Part shown: positions 23,308 through 34,858 of the stretch, piece by piece | Position numbering within the stretch: the stretch's first letter is position 1 | How the letters are laid out: every line of letters begins with the position of its first letter | DNA from: Dermatemys mawii | Taxonomy: Eukaryota > Chordata > Testudines > Dermatemydidae | DNA length: 64,000 nt | Reading direction: 5' to 3' | NCBI GenBank assembly: GCA_007922305.1 | Contig: ML677329.1 | Location: 338,271 to 402,270 of the forward strand | Translations under genes and position numbers: made by a program | Notes under the pieces: generated by a model | Told to the model about the DNA's origin: nothing | What the model saw: only the letters and a program-made list of their open reading frames with translations | Databases searched by the model: none

Positions 23308-26300
23308 CTTTAAGGGGTGGTTTTACAATGTGGCGGCTCAGGTTGCTATAGGGAACAATGCAGATAGTGTGCCTGATCCATCACCTGTGTGGAGTCCAAA
23401 GCAAGGGAATTCTTCCATAGGATCTGGGACAAGGAGGTAGCTGACCCATCCTCTGCAAAGATTGTAGTAGATCTGTAGAAGGGGCCTTCTAAATGTGGAT
23501 ATACCACAGACGAGTTCAATATCTTGGTAATAAAGTACTTAAATTATTTTCACATTGCCCTTTTTCACCAAATGTCGGGTGTGCTGAAGACAAGTATGAA
23601 AATATAATTAGAATCTGCATGAGAAATTTTATATTTATCTAGATTGTCTAGGCGTTTTTTTTCTCATGAGAAGACAGCCCCTAAAATAAGCTCTGAAAAT
23701 CAGAAGAAAATTTTTTGAAACTAACTTGCAGAATCCTAAGTGTGAGTGACAACACCACTCAATATATTCCAAAACATTGCACTCTGAAATGGTGTCATTT
23801 GCAATAGGTTTGTTTAACATTCAATAATTTCTTAAGCTTTATATGACAAATACCACTGACATTAGGATGCAGGGCCTTTAAACAAAACTTCAGTGGGATG
23901 ACTCAGACACTTAAGGAAACACATGCTCTGCTGAATCAGGGTCATATTTAGCAAGTGCAAATCCAGAAGCATTTCAGAAATATAACTCCAGTTCAGGAGC
24001 CTGATCCAAAGCCCATTAAAATCAACTGAAAGACTCCCATAGTGTTCAGTGCCCCAAGTCAGAGGGAGGTTTGCATGTAGAGTAGTTTCAGGATGTGGCC
24101 CAATAATCATAAATGTTATTGTGATAACATAAGTACATCAAAATGTAATTAGCATAATGGCTTTAGGTTAATGTACTCTTTTGGTTTGTAGCATCCTGAG
24201 TTTATTGCCATGCTGCAAGGCCTTTCATCTCCCTTCCTTATAAGGAGCTGTGAAAGATGTGATGGTGTGGGTTCTGGTAGTGGTTGCATAAGGAGAGTCA
24301 ATAATTTTAGCTGTATTTGGATTATTTGATTTCATCTTGGGGCTTATATCTTTATATATGTATTAAATGTTTGTGAAGGGCATCCTCTGCATTGTATGGA
24401 TGCTGTTTCATTGCAGCGTAGTAAAAGTCCAAATAACAGATACTAAACTCATATCCAAAGATCAGAAACATGACTGCTGAGTGGTTCCTTTCTAATTGTA
24501 ATTAAAAATAATTCTAAACATACAGTAGACAAAATACATATTAAGCATGTAAGGCATTTGTAGCCATCAAACACTTCTTTCATTATTCATCCTTACATAT
24601 TAATTCAGAATGTTGTGTCACTGTCTCATGTTCACTGCAGAATAGATACCTTAATGAAAAACTAATACAAAATGCTAAAAAGTACTTGATTTGAAAGTAA
24701 AAATAATCCAGCAGAACCCTAATGGAAATACATATAATTATGGAAGCTAACAAATTGACTGCTAGGTAATATTGTAAATCATGGGAATAACTCTTTCTGA
24801 AATAGTAAAATAAAGTTATGCACAGAAAAATAAGGTTTTCAATTTGTCATTAAATATTTATATGACTAGTTAGTAATTAATTCTGCTTCAGTCAGAAGAT
24901 TGCTTCCCTTTCCCTTTGGTTGCTTCTGACCCCCAGGAGCCATTCTGGTAACCAAGGACAGCCCAAATACTCCTTTTACCTTAGACATGCCCTTTTGACA
25001 ATGGTCAGGAAGGAGTTATGGTACTGGAATTTACATTCTATTAGAAGATCCTCCTACACACATGGAATACTCCCTTAGCCACTTGAGCACACATAACAGC
25101 CCAGTGATGCCTATGGTATTTGTCTCATTCCCCCATATGTAACATCTCATTCTTCTTTTGGATGGAATGCAATATTGTCTCTGTGTTTAATATTACCATG
25201 TAGAGAACTCCTCACTGGTTTTCAAATGGCTTCTCTTCTTCCCTTCCCTCCATGGATTGTGGTAACAGCAACCCCCAACTGTTTGCTATTAAAAATAAAT
25301 AACTGGAAATGTAATATTCAGGTAATATTCATAACTTAGATGCTGACCATAGATCTAAGAAATGCACCAAAGGCTTGAAATGTGCAAGAGGATCAAATTA
25401 GATGTCTATTGAGGTGAGTCGCCATAGCGGCTCTTAGTCACTACAAGGGATGATTCTGCATATCTGATTCAAATAAACATACTGAATAAATTATAAGCAA
25501 ACAAGTTTCTCTATAGCCTGATTTCTCAAAGATTCCTATTGTTTAGGCTTGGGACCTGATTTCTTCAAGGTCAGGTGGGTCCTTGCTATCTCTACTGTAA
25601 CTTCTTTCTGTCCTAATACTCTTAAGTCTTTGCTGATTTCACTGTGTAGAGAGGGTCAAATGAATTCAGGAAAGTCCCCTATTCACTTTGCTCACTTGTA
25701 GAATCAAACTCAGACTGAACTATTAAAGCCCAGATACTTTCTTCCTCACGTTCAGTTTCCAGCTGGGAAGGAACAGGAAGTGCCAAAATACTTGAAAAAA
25801 AAAGACTGTTCTTGTGGTATTTCCAGCTGGGGCCAGAAGCAAATGTGTCTTGAAATCTCACACAAAAGCCTTGTTACCCAAGATTTCCAGCCTGACCTTT
25901 CAATACATAATAGATTTGACTAGTTCAGATAACCCTTCAGAAGTTCAGATGATTATTTGAACTCCAAAAACTGAGATTTCCCCATAAACACTATGGCTAC
26001 TTTGTCAACAGAAGATACAAAGAAGAATACATATGTGGCACACTCATCTGATTACTTACCAAGAATCCTTTTTTGAAGTTTTTAATTTACTAATTTTACC
26101 ATTTTAATCATGCTACTTTTTGAGTCCTAATATAAAAAGCAAACTAAACATTTCGGACCTTAGCAGGACACACCCATTATTATCTATTCTATTTCTAGTA
26201 TGTTCAGAAACACTTACAGAACAAAATCACTGCAATTCCCTGCAGTCAGAAGTTGGCAGTATTTCTGTTCTACTTGAGTGGATGAAGAGCAGGCCAGGTG

Positions 26301-26819
26301 GTGAATGACAAATAACTCTAAAAACAATTTCAAAATTCAAAATGTAAATTAATGCACCAGTCACTACAATTTACAGCTCTTTTTTGCAAAGAGGTGCAAG
26401 AGTGTTACAAAAATCAGGAGATGGAACAATAGCCTGGAAATTGCTGCATTATATTAATTAAGAATTGTATTCATGTGCTTCAATAAACATCTCAGCTACA
26501 ATAGTCACACCCTAAAATATTTGTCAATGCATAGCTACTGTTATTCAAATTGTTTTAATGTAACTTTGTATTAATCTCTTGGAATCCTGATATAATTTAA
26601 TGTGTGTGTATACACAAGTTTGTATATATACATAGAAGTATTATATTTAATATACATGCACGTATTACACATGAACATCTACACAGTACTTGAAATAGTT
26701 TTGTTTGTATATTTATATTAGAATGTGAAGAGGGAAGGGGAGATGTGTCATAGATTAATAATTAACTGTTTTATTTCAGTGCTTTACCTTTCAGGCCTTC
26801 TGCCATTGTTTAAAACTCA

Positions 26820-27495
26820 GGGCATGGTTACACTTACAAGATTATAGCGCTATTGGTTATAGCGGTCCCCTTATACAGTAATATGTATAGCGCTATTGTA
26901 TGTCCACACTCAGATGCGCCAGCAGTATAGCATGGCCACATTTGGGGCACTTAATGCAGCAGTAAGAGCAGCACATTAGGGCAGGTATCCCAGCATTCAG
27001 CTGGGTGCAACGTGCTTTTTAAACGAGGAGGGTGAGGGGGGACGTGTTGTGTGTATGCGGAGGGAGAGAGACAGTGGTTTTTCCAATCTTCCGAAAGCCT
27101 GTCAGCGAGCCTCCGTTCACAGAAGGCTTTGTTTTCACACAGGCTCCCTCCTTAAACATTTGCACTGCTTATCTGCTGAGTTAAGAGAGAAACTCTAAAG
27201 AGGTATTTCCGCATTCCTCCAGCCGAGTTCAAAACAAAAGGAAGAGACGTCAATTGCCTTAAATGGCTCTAGGCATCTCCAGAGATCACTTGCAGCGCAG
27301 TGGGTGTCCACATTCTTGCTGTAGCGCTACAGCAGCTGCGCTACAGCCCTTATTCCCCATGCGGAGGTGGATTACCAGGAGCGCTATAACTCCGCAGTTA
27401 TAGCGCTCTACGTGCCTTGCCAGTGTGGACAGGGAGGAGGTTATAGCGCTCGTGGGGGCTTTATAGCGCTATAAAGTGCCAGTGTAACCAAGCCC
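26820..27495. mobile_element. Nonautonomous TIR DNA transposon, 676 bp
   Basis: Left end GGGCATGGTTACACTTACAA and complement of right end GGGCTTGGTTACACTGGCA form TIRs, followed on both sides by TTATAGCGCT subterminal blocks. TCA flanks both ends (26817-26819, 27496-27498). The word TTATAGCGCTAT recurs many times inside both ends, suggesting binding sites for a trans-acting transposase. The 3-bp duplication and GGGC terminus favour a PIF/Harbinger-like element, though those usually duplicate TWA. No coding frame of note. Confidence 0.75.
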
Positions 27496-27498
27496 TCA

Positions 27499-28739
27499 CT
27501 AATTCTTCATTTTTTTGATTCCTCACCATCAATGTTCATAAAATGGCATCATCTAGCTCACCGAGTTGGGAGAGGTTCTACATTATTGGTACACACTGAT
27601 AGGAAAGGTCCACATGTTTTTTGTCATAATTCTAATGTAATTCAGTAGCAACTAGGATCCTACCTTCTATATATTTATTTAGGAAGTGTTAACAGGTTTA
27701 AAAATCCTTGCCATGAAAATATCAGAAATACATAATCATTGCAACAGTGGGTTTTGTTTAAAGAGACATTATACAGGAATATTGTCATCAGATCTCTCTC
27801 TTTAACAGGGTGAGCATCATCACAACTTAGGGTCTTGTTTTCTATAACTTAATTCATTTTACACAAATTTAGTGCATGTCACTGGAGAGCATATTTATTA
27901 GATTTCAACAGTATAGATATCTTATCTTTGCACTTGACAGAGTATGTCAAAATCAACAGAAGCAACAGACAGGCAGCAAGATGGCAGTCAAAAGAAAGAT
28001 CCAGCGCAGCATTGTCACCAGAACTTAATTAGGTTACAAACAGACAGAGCAAAAACTCCTTAATTTTTCAATGAATTGCCAAACAAGTGGAATGAAGGGA
28101 AAAGAAACAGAGTCCTTATAATACTACCACTTACATGAGTCAGACAATATAAACCCTTGGAGGTCCTGATGTAGAAAGCAATATACACTGAAGGTAAGCA
28201 TAATGCTTGAGAGCATTTCTAGAGGTTATCATAACTTTTCCATGTTGACACTGAATTTCCCCCTCTACCCTCCCTTCCCAACAACTGCAGCTCTGATCAC
28301 CTACAGAGAAGAAAAACCTGCCATCTCCACTCCTCACATATCCCCACTTCATTTCCTGAAGCCCAATCCTAGCTGAGCCACTAACCAAGGAAAACTTCAA
28401 ACTTCGTCCTCAGCCTGCCTCTTCCTGTGTCATAACCACCCTTGCCATCCCTGTGTCCCGTCAGAGCATGACAATAATAACACCGTCAAGAAAGGTCACA
28501 CTCATGCCTACACACATTGACTTACCACCTCTGTGCTACCCTTCCTGTCATCAGTGCTTCTGCAGATCACAAGCATACACCACACAGCTCTTAGACACCC
28601 AGATGGCTTCAGCCCCCCTTATATGGCACAGTGCAAATAGAAACCGGCATTCCTCTAGAACACAATGATAAACAGTGTGTGTTGGGGCGGGGGAGGGAAT
28701 AGTGTTTGTTTGGCTGTCATACAAGGTACTGGTATTTCA
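27499..28739. other. Noncoding stretch upstream of GT-rich tract
   Basis: No recognisable repeat or gene. Around 28250-28640 the plus strand becomes C-rich, but no coherent frame with splice sites was found. Confidence 0.5.
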
Positions 28740-29100
28740 CTATTCCAAGTTATGTGGTGTTTCTCATGTGCAGTGTTTTGTGTGTGAGATGAATGAGTCA
28801 GACTTTGTATGTGTGTGTGTGTGATGTTTTAACACAAATAGTGTTTGTGTCATCTGTGGTATTTGTTTCAGTGCCCTCTGTGTCGGATGTGTGTCTGCTA
28901 TGTGTGACACACGGTGTCAGTGTGAAGTGTGTGTTTGTTTGAGGTGTACGGGGAGTATACATTACTCTGTGTTATGCATTCCACACAGTCTGTGTTGTAT
29001 GCCAGTGCCTTGCAATAGCGTACTGTGCCATCAAGTCAGCATGTGCCAGGCTGTCATTACAATGTGTTGTTGTGCCAATGTCATGCAGTGTTTTGAGAAG
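28740..29100 (+). repeat. GT-rich low-complexity tract
   Basis: The plus strand is dominated by TGTGTG runs and degenerate GTGTTTTGTG words, including (GT)n near 28809-28823. It grades into the 35-bp minisatellite at 29101 and looks like decayed relatives of that repeat. No gene is supported here. Confidence 0.6.
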
Positions 29101-29505
29101 CACTGTGTGTGGGTGCCATGCAGTAGGTGTTGTGTGGCTGTGTGTCAGAGCCATGCAGTGTATTGCGAGGCAGTGTGTGTCGGTGCCATGCAGTGTATTG
29201 CGAGGCACTGAGTGTCGGTGCCATGCAGTGTATTGCGAGGCAGTGTGTGTCGGTGCCATGCAGTGGATTGCGAGGCAGTGAGTGTCGGTGCCATGCAGTG
29301 GATTGTGAGGCACTGTGTGTCGGTGCCATGCAGTGGATTGTGAGGCAGTGTGTGTCGGTGCCATGCAGTGGATTGCGAGGCACNNNNNNNNNNTGTGTGT
29401 CGGTGCCATGCAGTGGATTGCGAGGCACTGTGTGTCGGTGCCATGCAGTGGATTGCGAGGCACTGTGTGTCGGTGCCATGCAGTGGGTGCTGTGAAGTGG
29501 TGTGT
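29101..29505 (+). repeat. 35-bp minisatellite (about 11 visible units)
   Basis: The word CCATGCAGT recurs at 29116, 29151, 29186, 29221, 29256, 29291, 29326, 29361, 29406, 29441 and 29476. That is exactly 35 bp apart except across the N run. A unit reads CACTGTGTGTCGGTGCCATG then CAGTGGATTGCGAGG; variants differ at a few sites (GAGTG/GTGTG, TATT/GATT, GCG/GTG). Because 35 is not a multiple of three, each frame cycles through all three phases, which explains long Cys-rich and His-rich frames on both strands. Those are not genes. Confidence 0.97.
29384..29393. other. Assembly gap (10 N)
   Basis: Ten unknown bases inside the minisatellite. Spacing between flanking units is 45 rather than 35, i.e. 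one unit plus exactly the 10 N, so the placeholder length is arbitrary and the true array may be longer. Confidence 0.99.
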
Positions 29506-29529
29506 GTCAGTCTCAAGCTATGTGCCCTC

Positions 29530-30280
29530 TCTGGGATGCACCCACCTGGCGAATGCGTGCCTGGCTGGCGAGGGGCGAGGACCCGCCTCCCGGCCCGGGG
29601 GAGGTAGGGGAAGCCATCTTCCTGCTCCTGGGCTCCTTCTCGCTGTCACTTTGCTCTCCCCAGCCCTGCTGCCCGGTGTCCGCCTGCGACCGCCGCAGCC
29701 GCCTCCCGGCCTCTCCTCTGACAGCGCCAAGGGCAGGAGGCGGGAGCTCTGACCATCCCAGAGCCCCGCTTCTCTCACCTCCCCTCCGCCGCCCGGAGCG
29801 GCCCCTGCAGAGCGCGGCGCCGTCCCAGCCAGCCCAGTCCCCCGGCGCGCACCGCAGCGGTGGGTGGGTGGGCACGGCGGGAAGCCGCTCAGCGCATGAC
29901 CTTGCCCGTAAAAGTCAGCGGCGGTGCCTCCGCTCGGGCTCCGCGGCGGGGCGGCTTCTGCGGCAGCCGCGCACCAGCCCGCCTGCCTCCCGTGTGTGCG
30001 TGTCTGTGTGCGAGCGAGCGAGCGAGCGAGGGGGTGGGGAGCCGCGCCAGCGCCGGGGTTATTCTAGCCGCGCTCAGAGAGGAGCGAGCGAGGAGGCTGG
30101 GCCGCTGATGAGCTCATGGACAGCTCCTGGAAATAGCGTCTCGATGCACCACTACTGGCGAGAGCCGAGGGTGGGGAAGGAGGAAGAAGGGGTCCCCGAC
30201 TTCCCCTCCTTTCCCCCCATACACACACCCATCATTACCAGCCCCGCGTCAGGAATTAGCCCGGGCAATCGGGAGCTGAT
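29530..30280 (+). promoter_or_regulatory. CpG island, probable promoter / first exon region
   Basis: The composition changes sharply to GC- and CpG-rich (dense CGCGGC, GCCGCC and GGCGCG words), in strong contrast to the AT-rich surroundings. It includes a GAGC tetramer run at 30010-30030. Such islands in vertebrates usually mark promoters of broadly expressed or developmental genes. No TATA box stands out. A good splice donor, AACGG/GTGAGC, lies just beyond at 30397/30398 on the plus strand, consistent with a noncoding or short first exon. The 266-codon plus-strand frame across the island is low-complexity and I do not treat it as a protein. Minus-strand transcription is also possible. Confidence 0.65.
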
Positions 30281-30397
30281 ACGTGACTTGCTTCCCTTTT
30301 AACCCTTTGGCAAACCGGCATAGGAAGCAGGTGTCTTGCTGGTGGACAATGGGAAAAGTGCCTGGGGCCTTCTGGTGCTAAGTCCGGGGAGAAACGG

Positions 30398-30403
30398 GTG
30401 AGC
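30398..30403 (+). other. Candidate splice donor after CpG island
   Basis: AACGG followed by GTGAGC matches the vertebrate 5' splice consensus well. If the CpG island is a plus-strand promoter, the first exon could end at 30397. The partner acceptor is unknown; one candidate exon lies at 34332-34443. Confidence 0.3.
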
Positions 30404-32235
30404 CTTGGGAGAGAGAAATGCGCTGTGGATCATTCTTTTGAGTGAATCCACTTGCGGGCCGGCTGAATGCTGGGAGCATCATCGTGGCAATGGTACTTCA
30501 GTGCAAAGTTACCGAAATCTGGGTTAGTGAAGTTTCTGGTGTTCATCGGAATGAAAGAAAAGTGTGTTTGGGTTGGGTAGCGGATGTTGGTATATACTTA
30601 CTCTGCTTTCTGTCTCTGAGGCCTGGGGAGATGGTGCTAGGATATTAACATAATCGACACAAATGCATTAATGAGAAGGCTAAGTCTACCCAAAGCATGT
30701 TTGTAATTAAAGACCATGGGGGAGCGTCCTGCAAGGTATGCATTTAAACAATTCTGTGCCTAGAGGACCTTTAAGGAACTGTGTCGTTTAATTTGTGATG
30801 CTGAACTATGCATTGCAAGGAGCAGGCCAGCCCCCTGAGAACTTTACACTGATCAAGACAATATGAAATATAATAATGATACTTAAGACTTTGCAAACAT
30901 TGTTGTGTTTATAAATATGTTTGTAAAGCCCTAAGTATCCTTATAACAAAACAAAACAAAACTTTACATTCTGACATGTCACCTCACTGAAGGATTAACA
31001 GAATTTAATTAATTAGGTAAAAGTAATAAAGAATGAATCCATATCATCCTTGGCAGGCTTGTCTTTTCAGTCTCTTCTAGAGCACTCATTAAAGGGTGAC
31101 CATTTTTGTACCTTCAAAAGATTCCACATTGGAATTCTGAATGCTCTAAGGGGCTAATATATTTCAGCCAGAAACAGGTCACTTAAGCTTTTCTTACTTT
31201 GAAAGTATAATTTATCAGCCAGTCAGACTGCAAAGCTATTGTATGTCTCTGTCCTTTAGTAGGCACAAGAATGCACTGTATGCTACAGTCCATGAATTCT
31301 GATTATTTCACATGTGCCATGTCTATGTACCATATCAATCACACAGAGAGAAAAGGAAGTGGGGGAGGGAGAAATGGAAAAAGTGGAGATGAAGCAGCTA
31401 AAGAAAGAGAATAAAGTCAAGTGTAAAATAAAATAAATAAAGTGTGAGGGGGAGAGCGAGAGAAGGGCGGGCAACTGGGGATGTGGCATCAGATGGTGCT
31501 TGGGTCAGCAAAGAAGAGGAGATTCCCAGAACCACTCGAATCAAGATAATTTTAAATATCCCTTATCCTGTTCCTGGAGATCAATAGCCATTACTGTAGT
31601 GTTGAGCATATTGGGATATAAATAGTTTTCCACTCCATATATAACTCCCTTGATGTCAATGAGAGTGATCTTAAAGCTTTATTTTTCTCTGCAGTTTTCC
31701 TTCTTCAGTTTCTTCAGAAAAAATAATTCTGGAGGCTACAGGACTCTAAAGCTTGAGATATGCAGGTCGTATACCAGATGTTTATTTCAGCTGTGTGTTC
31801 ACGGAGGCTTTGTAACTGATGCAGCTTCATCTCAAGCTGGATATCAAGAAGAAATCAAAGATGACAGGGAAGAGATTTTATTTTCTATTTTAAATCTATT
31901 ATTTTTAAATACTAAAGGATACATTATACCTTCCAAGTAGGCTCTAAATAAAAATGTGAATAAAATTATTTGCTCTAAGATGCAAAAATTCATACTTTCA
32001 TATGTTTTTACTATATTCACACACAGTCTGATTGCACAGGAATGCCTATATTTTTCATTTGCTGAACACCAGTGGTTTTGGCCTTTCTCCTTATGGTACA
32101 TCCACATCTTTTAGGTATATCTTTATCATAGGACATGTATATGCATGTTACAATCTGGTTTCACTTATTATTTATTAGTATTGTCAGGAGCCCTCACCAT
32201 ACAAATATAAAATAAAATACATACCCTGCTCCAAA
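30404..32235. other. Noncoding DNA 3' of the CpG island
   Basis: Returns quickly to AT-rich composition. Could be first-intron sequence if the island is a plus-strand promoter. AG-rich tract at 31340-31470; nothing else recognised. Confidence 0.45.
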
Positions 32236-32650
32236 GATTCATAGATGTTAAGGCCAGAGAGGATCATTATAATCATCTAGCCTGACTTCTTGCATAACAT
32301 AGGAATTGTTATGGAATAGAATTTCACTCAGTGATTCCTGCATCAAGCACATAACTCCTGGTTCAGAACATAACTTTTAGAAGAAGAATCAGTCTTGATT
32401 TAAAAACCTCACATTACAGAGATCCATTACATCCCTAGATAAGTTGTTTCAATTGTTAATTACCATCACATTTTTTAAACTCTGTTATTTTTAGTCTGAA
32501 TTTATCTAGCTTCAGCTTCCAGCCATTGGATCTTATTATACCTATGTCTGCCCCATTAAAGAGCTTTCTAATACCAGAAAAATCTTTTCCCCACACTATT
32601 GTGTTATACTGCTGTCCAAAACATTATGCACATACTGAAGTGCAATCTTT
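32236..32650 (-). mobile_element. CR1 LINE 3'-end copy
   Basis: Starts with the tail-like GATTCATAGATGTTAAGGCC, then AGAGAGGATCATTATAATCATCTAGCCTGAC, split here as AGAGAGGATCATTATAAT and CATCTAGCCTGAC: the conserved CR1 3'-UTR theme (compare GGTCATCTAGTCCAACC at 10997). It continues as decayed CR1 to about 32650. The 3' end is at the left, so the copy is on the minus strand and 5'-truncated. Confidence 0.7.
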
Positions 32651-32923
32651 GAAGTCTTTCCTAAGTACTGTTCTTTAGTTGGGTTAGGTTATACTCTTTG
32701 TAGACTTATGCATGAGCTTAGACTTGTCCATTTATGGTGCTACATACTGACCGTGTTTTTACCAGTTGGAAAAAGTATGTTTTTTAACTCCAGGGCCTGT
32801 CTGAGTCCCTCTGCTCTGGTGGGGGCTGCCCTGTTTTTTTAGCAGGGGGAGAGCAGGGCAGTGGGGTCTATGTGGAGGATCTCCAGTGTGTGTATTGCTG
32901 AGGTTCTGTCCCAACCACCTTTT

Positions 32924-33116
32924 CATAGAATATCAGGGTTAGAAGGGACCTCAGGAGATTATCTAGTCCAGCCCCCTGCTCCAAGCAGGGCCAATGCCCA
33001 ACTAAATCATCCAACAGATTTTTACCCCATATCCCTAAATGGCCCCCTCAAGGACTGAGCTCACAGCCCTGGGTTTAGCAGACCAATGCTCAAACCACTG
33101 AGTGATCCCTCTCCTG
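32924..33116 (-). mobile_element. tRNA-derived SINE with CR1 tail (tortoise Pol III/SINE type)
   Basis: Read on the minus strand, the right end is a tRNA-like head with GATCACTCAGTGGTTTGAGC (A-box region) and GTGAGCTCAGTCCTTGAG (degenerate B-box). After a short linker comes a tail of about 85 bp closely matching the 3' end of the CR1 at 10967-11060 and ending in the octamer ATTCTATG. CCTTTT flanks both sides (32918-32923, 33117-33122). Turtle Pol III/SINEs are known to share their 3' end with CR1 LINEs, which lets CR1 RT mobilise them; this copy shows that relation directly. Confidence 0.88.
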
Positions 33117-33219
33117 CCTTTTACTCCCTCCCCCTTGCCACATCATGACTGTTTCATAAGTTATGTTTTTATATGGTTACATTCATGAGAAAAATAAAGA
33201 GATGAAATGGGGGGGAAAT

Positions 33220-33340
33220 GAATTAACATTAAAATTAACTCTACCAGCTAACATGTTAAAATAACTTTGTCTACACTAGGATTTTAACATGTTTTAGCAT
33301 TTCAGCTTTTTGTTCCTTGTGTAGACATGGCCACTGTGTC
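33220..33340. repeat. Short MITE remnant
   Basis: ACTTTGTCTACACTAGGATT at the left is mirrored by CTTGTGTAGACATGG at the right, around AACATGTTTTAGCAT words. Such TTGTCTACACTA ends occur in short DNA transposons; boundaries are uncertain. Confidence 0.45.
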
Positions 33341-34331
33341 TAATTTTGAGAGGCCTCTACTCAACTCTTGCTGTGCCAGGATGATATCTTAGGACAGCTC
33401 TCATAGGAATGGAGGGAGTGGTCTTGCAGGCTCTGAACTTCCCAACACCTCTACCTCACTCCATACTGTGTGAGTTATTAATGAACCCAGTGGAGCGATT
33501 ACTAGATGCACACGGAATGGGTCAGATCCAGCTGAGACTACTTGAGTGAAGCTGGAGAAGTGGGAAAAGATAAACTAGAGAAGATTTGGGGGATACCTAG
33601 TCATGCCCTAATTAGGAAAGCATAATACTACAGATAGGGTAGCTTGCCTCACTCCTCTTCTTGAGGTGGAAGGAGATCCATAAAGGGTGTAAATGGACTA
33701 CTGAACCTCACCACAAGTAGATAACCCGGCAGGAGGTTGGGGAATCAGGAACTTTTAGATGGAAGCATATAGTTGTGCGTAAAGAATGGGCTAAGATAGC
33801 AATTCAGAAAGTAGGTGCAGGGCGAAGGAAGTCCAGGGACCTGCTGAGGTCCCCACAGGTTTAGAAATTTTGGGGAAAATCCTGAGTAAACCAACTTTTT
33901 AGGGGTTTTCCTCTCACTAATTTAGGATAGGAAATTAGGACATTGGGACATTCTAACCTTACACATCTTCTCTTCACATTCTCATGCCTGAAACTAACAA
34001 CAAAGCGAATTGCCTCCGTGTAATATATTGTAACTGGCTAGTGAGGAAAAATGTCCAGGAATGCCTGTAGAGCAAGGAACTCTCTGAACTACATGTTGTT
34101 GTAGTACACATCTTTGAGCTGAGAGATCCAGCCCTCAGGAATGCACATTTGTGACATGCTTGGAGATACTAGCTCCCTTAATCAATGAATGGATTACACT
34201 CATTCATATGCATTCTTTTTAACTGACAGAGTATGGGTCTTGGAAATAGTCTTCATTTAATTCACTCAAAAAATAATTCAATACACATTATTATTAAATA
34301 GAAGAGTGAAATATTCTTCATTATATTTCAG

Positions 34332-34443
34332 AACAGCATGTGCGAGAGCACAGAATGGAAATTGCTCATATAATCTATGAGATGGGACTACAGTATTTTG
34401 TGAATGTCTCTCGGCAAAGAAGGGAAAGCCACGTAACACATTG
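34332..34443 (+). other. Candidate internal exon (unidentified)
   Basis: A 112-nt segment lies between an acceptor-like TTATATTTCAG and a donor-like CATTG/GTATGT. One frame (phase leaving AA at the start) is open throughout and encodes a peptide with REHRMEIAHIIYEMGLQY, and codons show some purine-N-pyrimidine bias. Several CpG dinucleotides survive. It could be an exon of a gene starting at the CpG island near 30 kb, but by-chance occurrence is quite possible and I recognise no protein family. Confidence 0.22.
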
Positions 34444-34769
34444 GTATGTTGCCTGAGATGAATTTATTATTATTTATGGAGCAGTGCAAGCGTACATCAC
34501 ATTTTACAGACACCTACAAAAGAAGATTCCTGCTCAGAAGAATCTGTAATCTAATCCAGACAAATGTAGGCTAAAAAGGAAGTGGAAGAATGACTATTCT
34601 TGGCATGGTGATCAAAGTTGGAAGGTTCCATTAAAGACTTGGATTTTCAGGGTGGATTTGAAAGAAGATTAAGGGTTGTTTGGCACGAAGGAAGGCAGCT
34701 GCTTTAAGTGTAGGAGTGACATGAAAGAAGGTGTGAAGTGAAAAGTGAGCGAAGGAAACAAAGGTAGTC

Positions 34770-34858
34770 TGAGTCTGGTGTAAATTAGGAGTAACTCCAC
34801 TGAATTCCATGCAGTTTGATGAGTGTAAAACAGTGGGAGATCTGAATCAGCCCCTATG
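34770..34858. repeat. Interspersed palindromic repeat fragment
   Basis: GGTGTAAATTAGGAGTAACTCCACTGAATTCC followed by GATGAGTGTAAAACAGTGGG (written here in parts) shows the GGTGTAAAnnnnnAGTAACTCCA theme and its partial inverse. Related to the CCACTGAAGTCAATGG family. Eroded. Confidence 0.4.

Larger units (their letters stand above)
21174..26816. other. Noncoding stretch, mostly unique sequence
   Basis: Holds the SINE-like and palindromic pieces listed separately and short AT microsatellite bits (22040-22052, 26600-26650). No exon-like segment was convincing. Confidence 0.5.

Noticed and set aside
28972..29516. Long Cys/Met-rich (plus) and His/Pro-rich (minus) repeat proteins
   Set aside because: They are translations of the 35-bp minisatellite. 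The unit is not a multiple of three, frames on both strands are open, and the N gap is spanned. No start context or splice evidence.
29502..30302. 266-codon plus-strand frame over the CpG island
   Set aside because: GC-rich DNA has few stop codons, so open frames are expected. Content is low-complexity Pro/Arg/Ser without any known domain, and other frames are open too.
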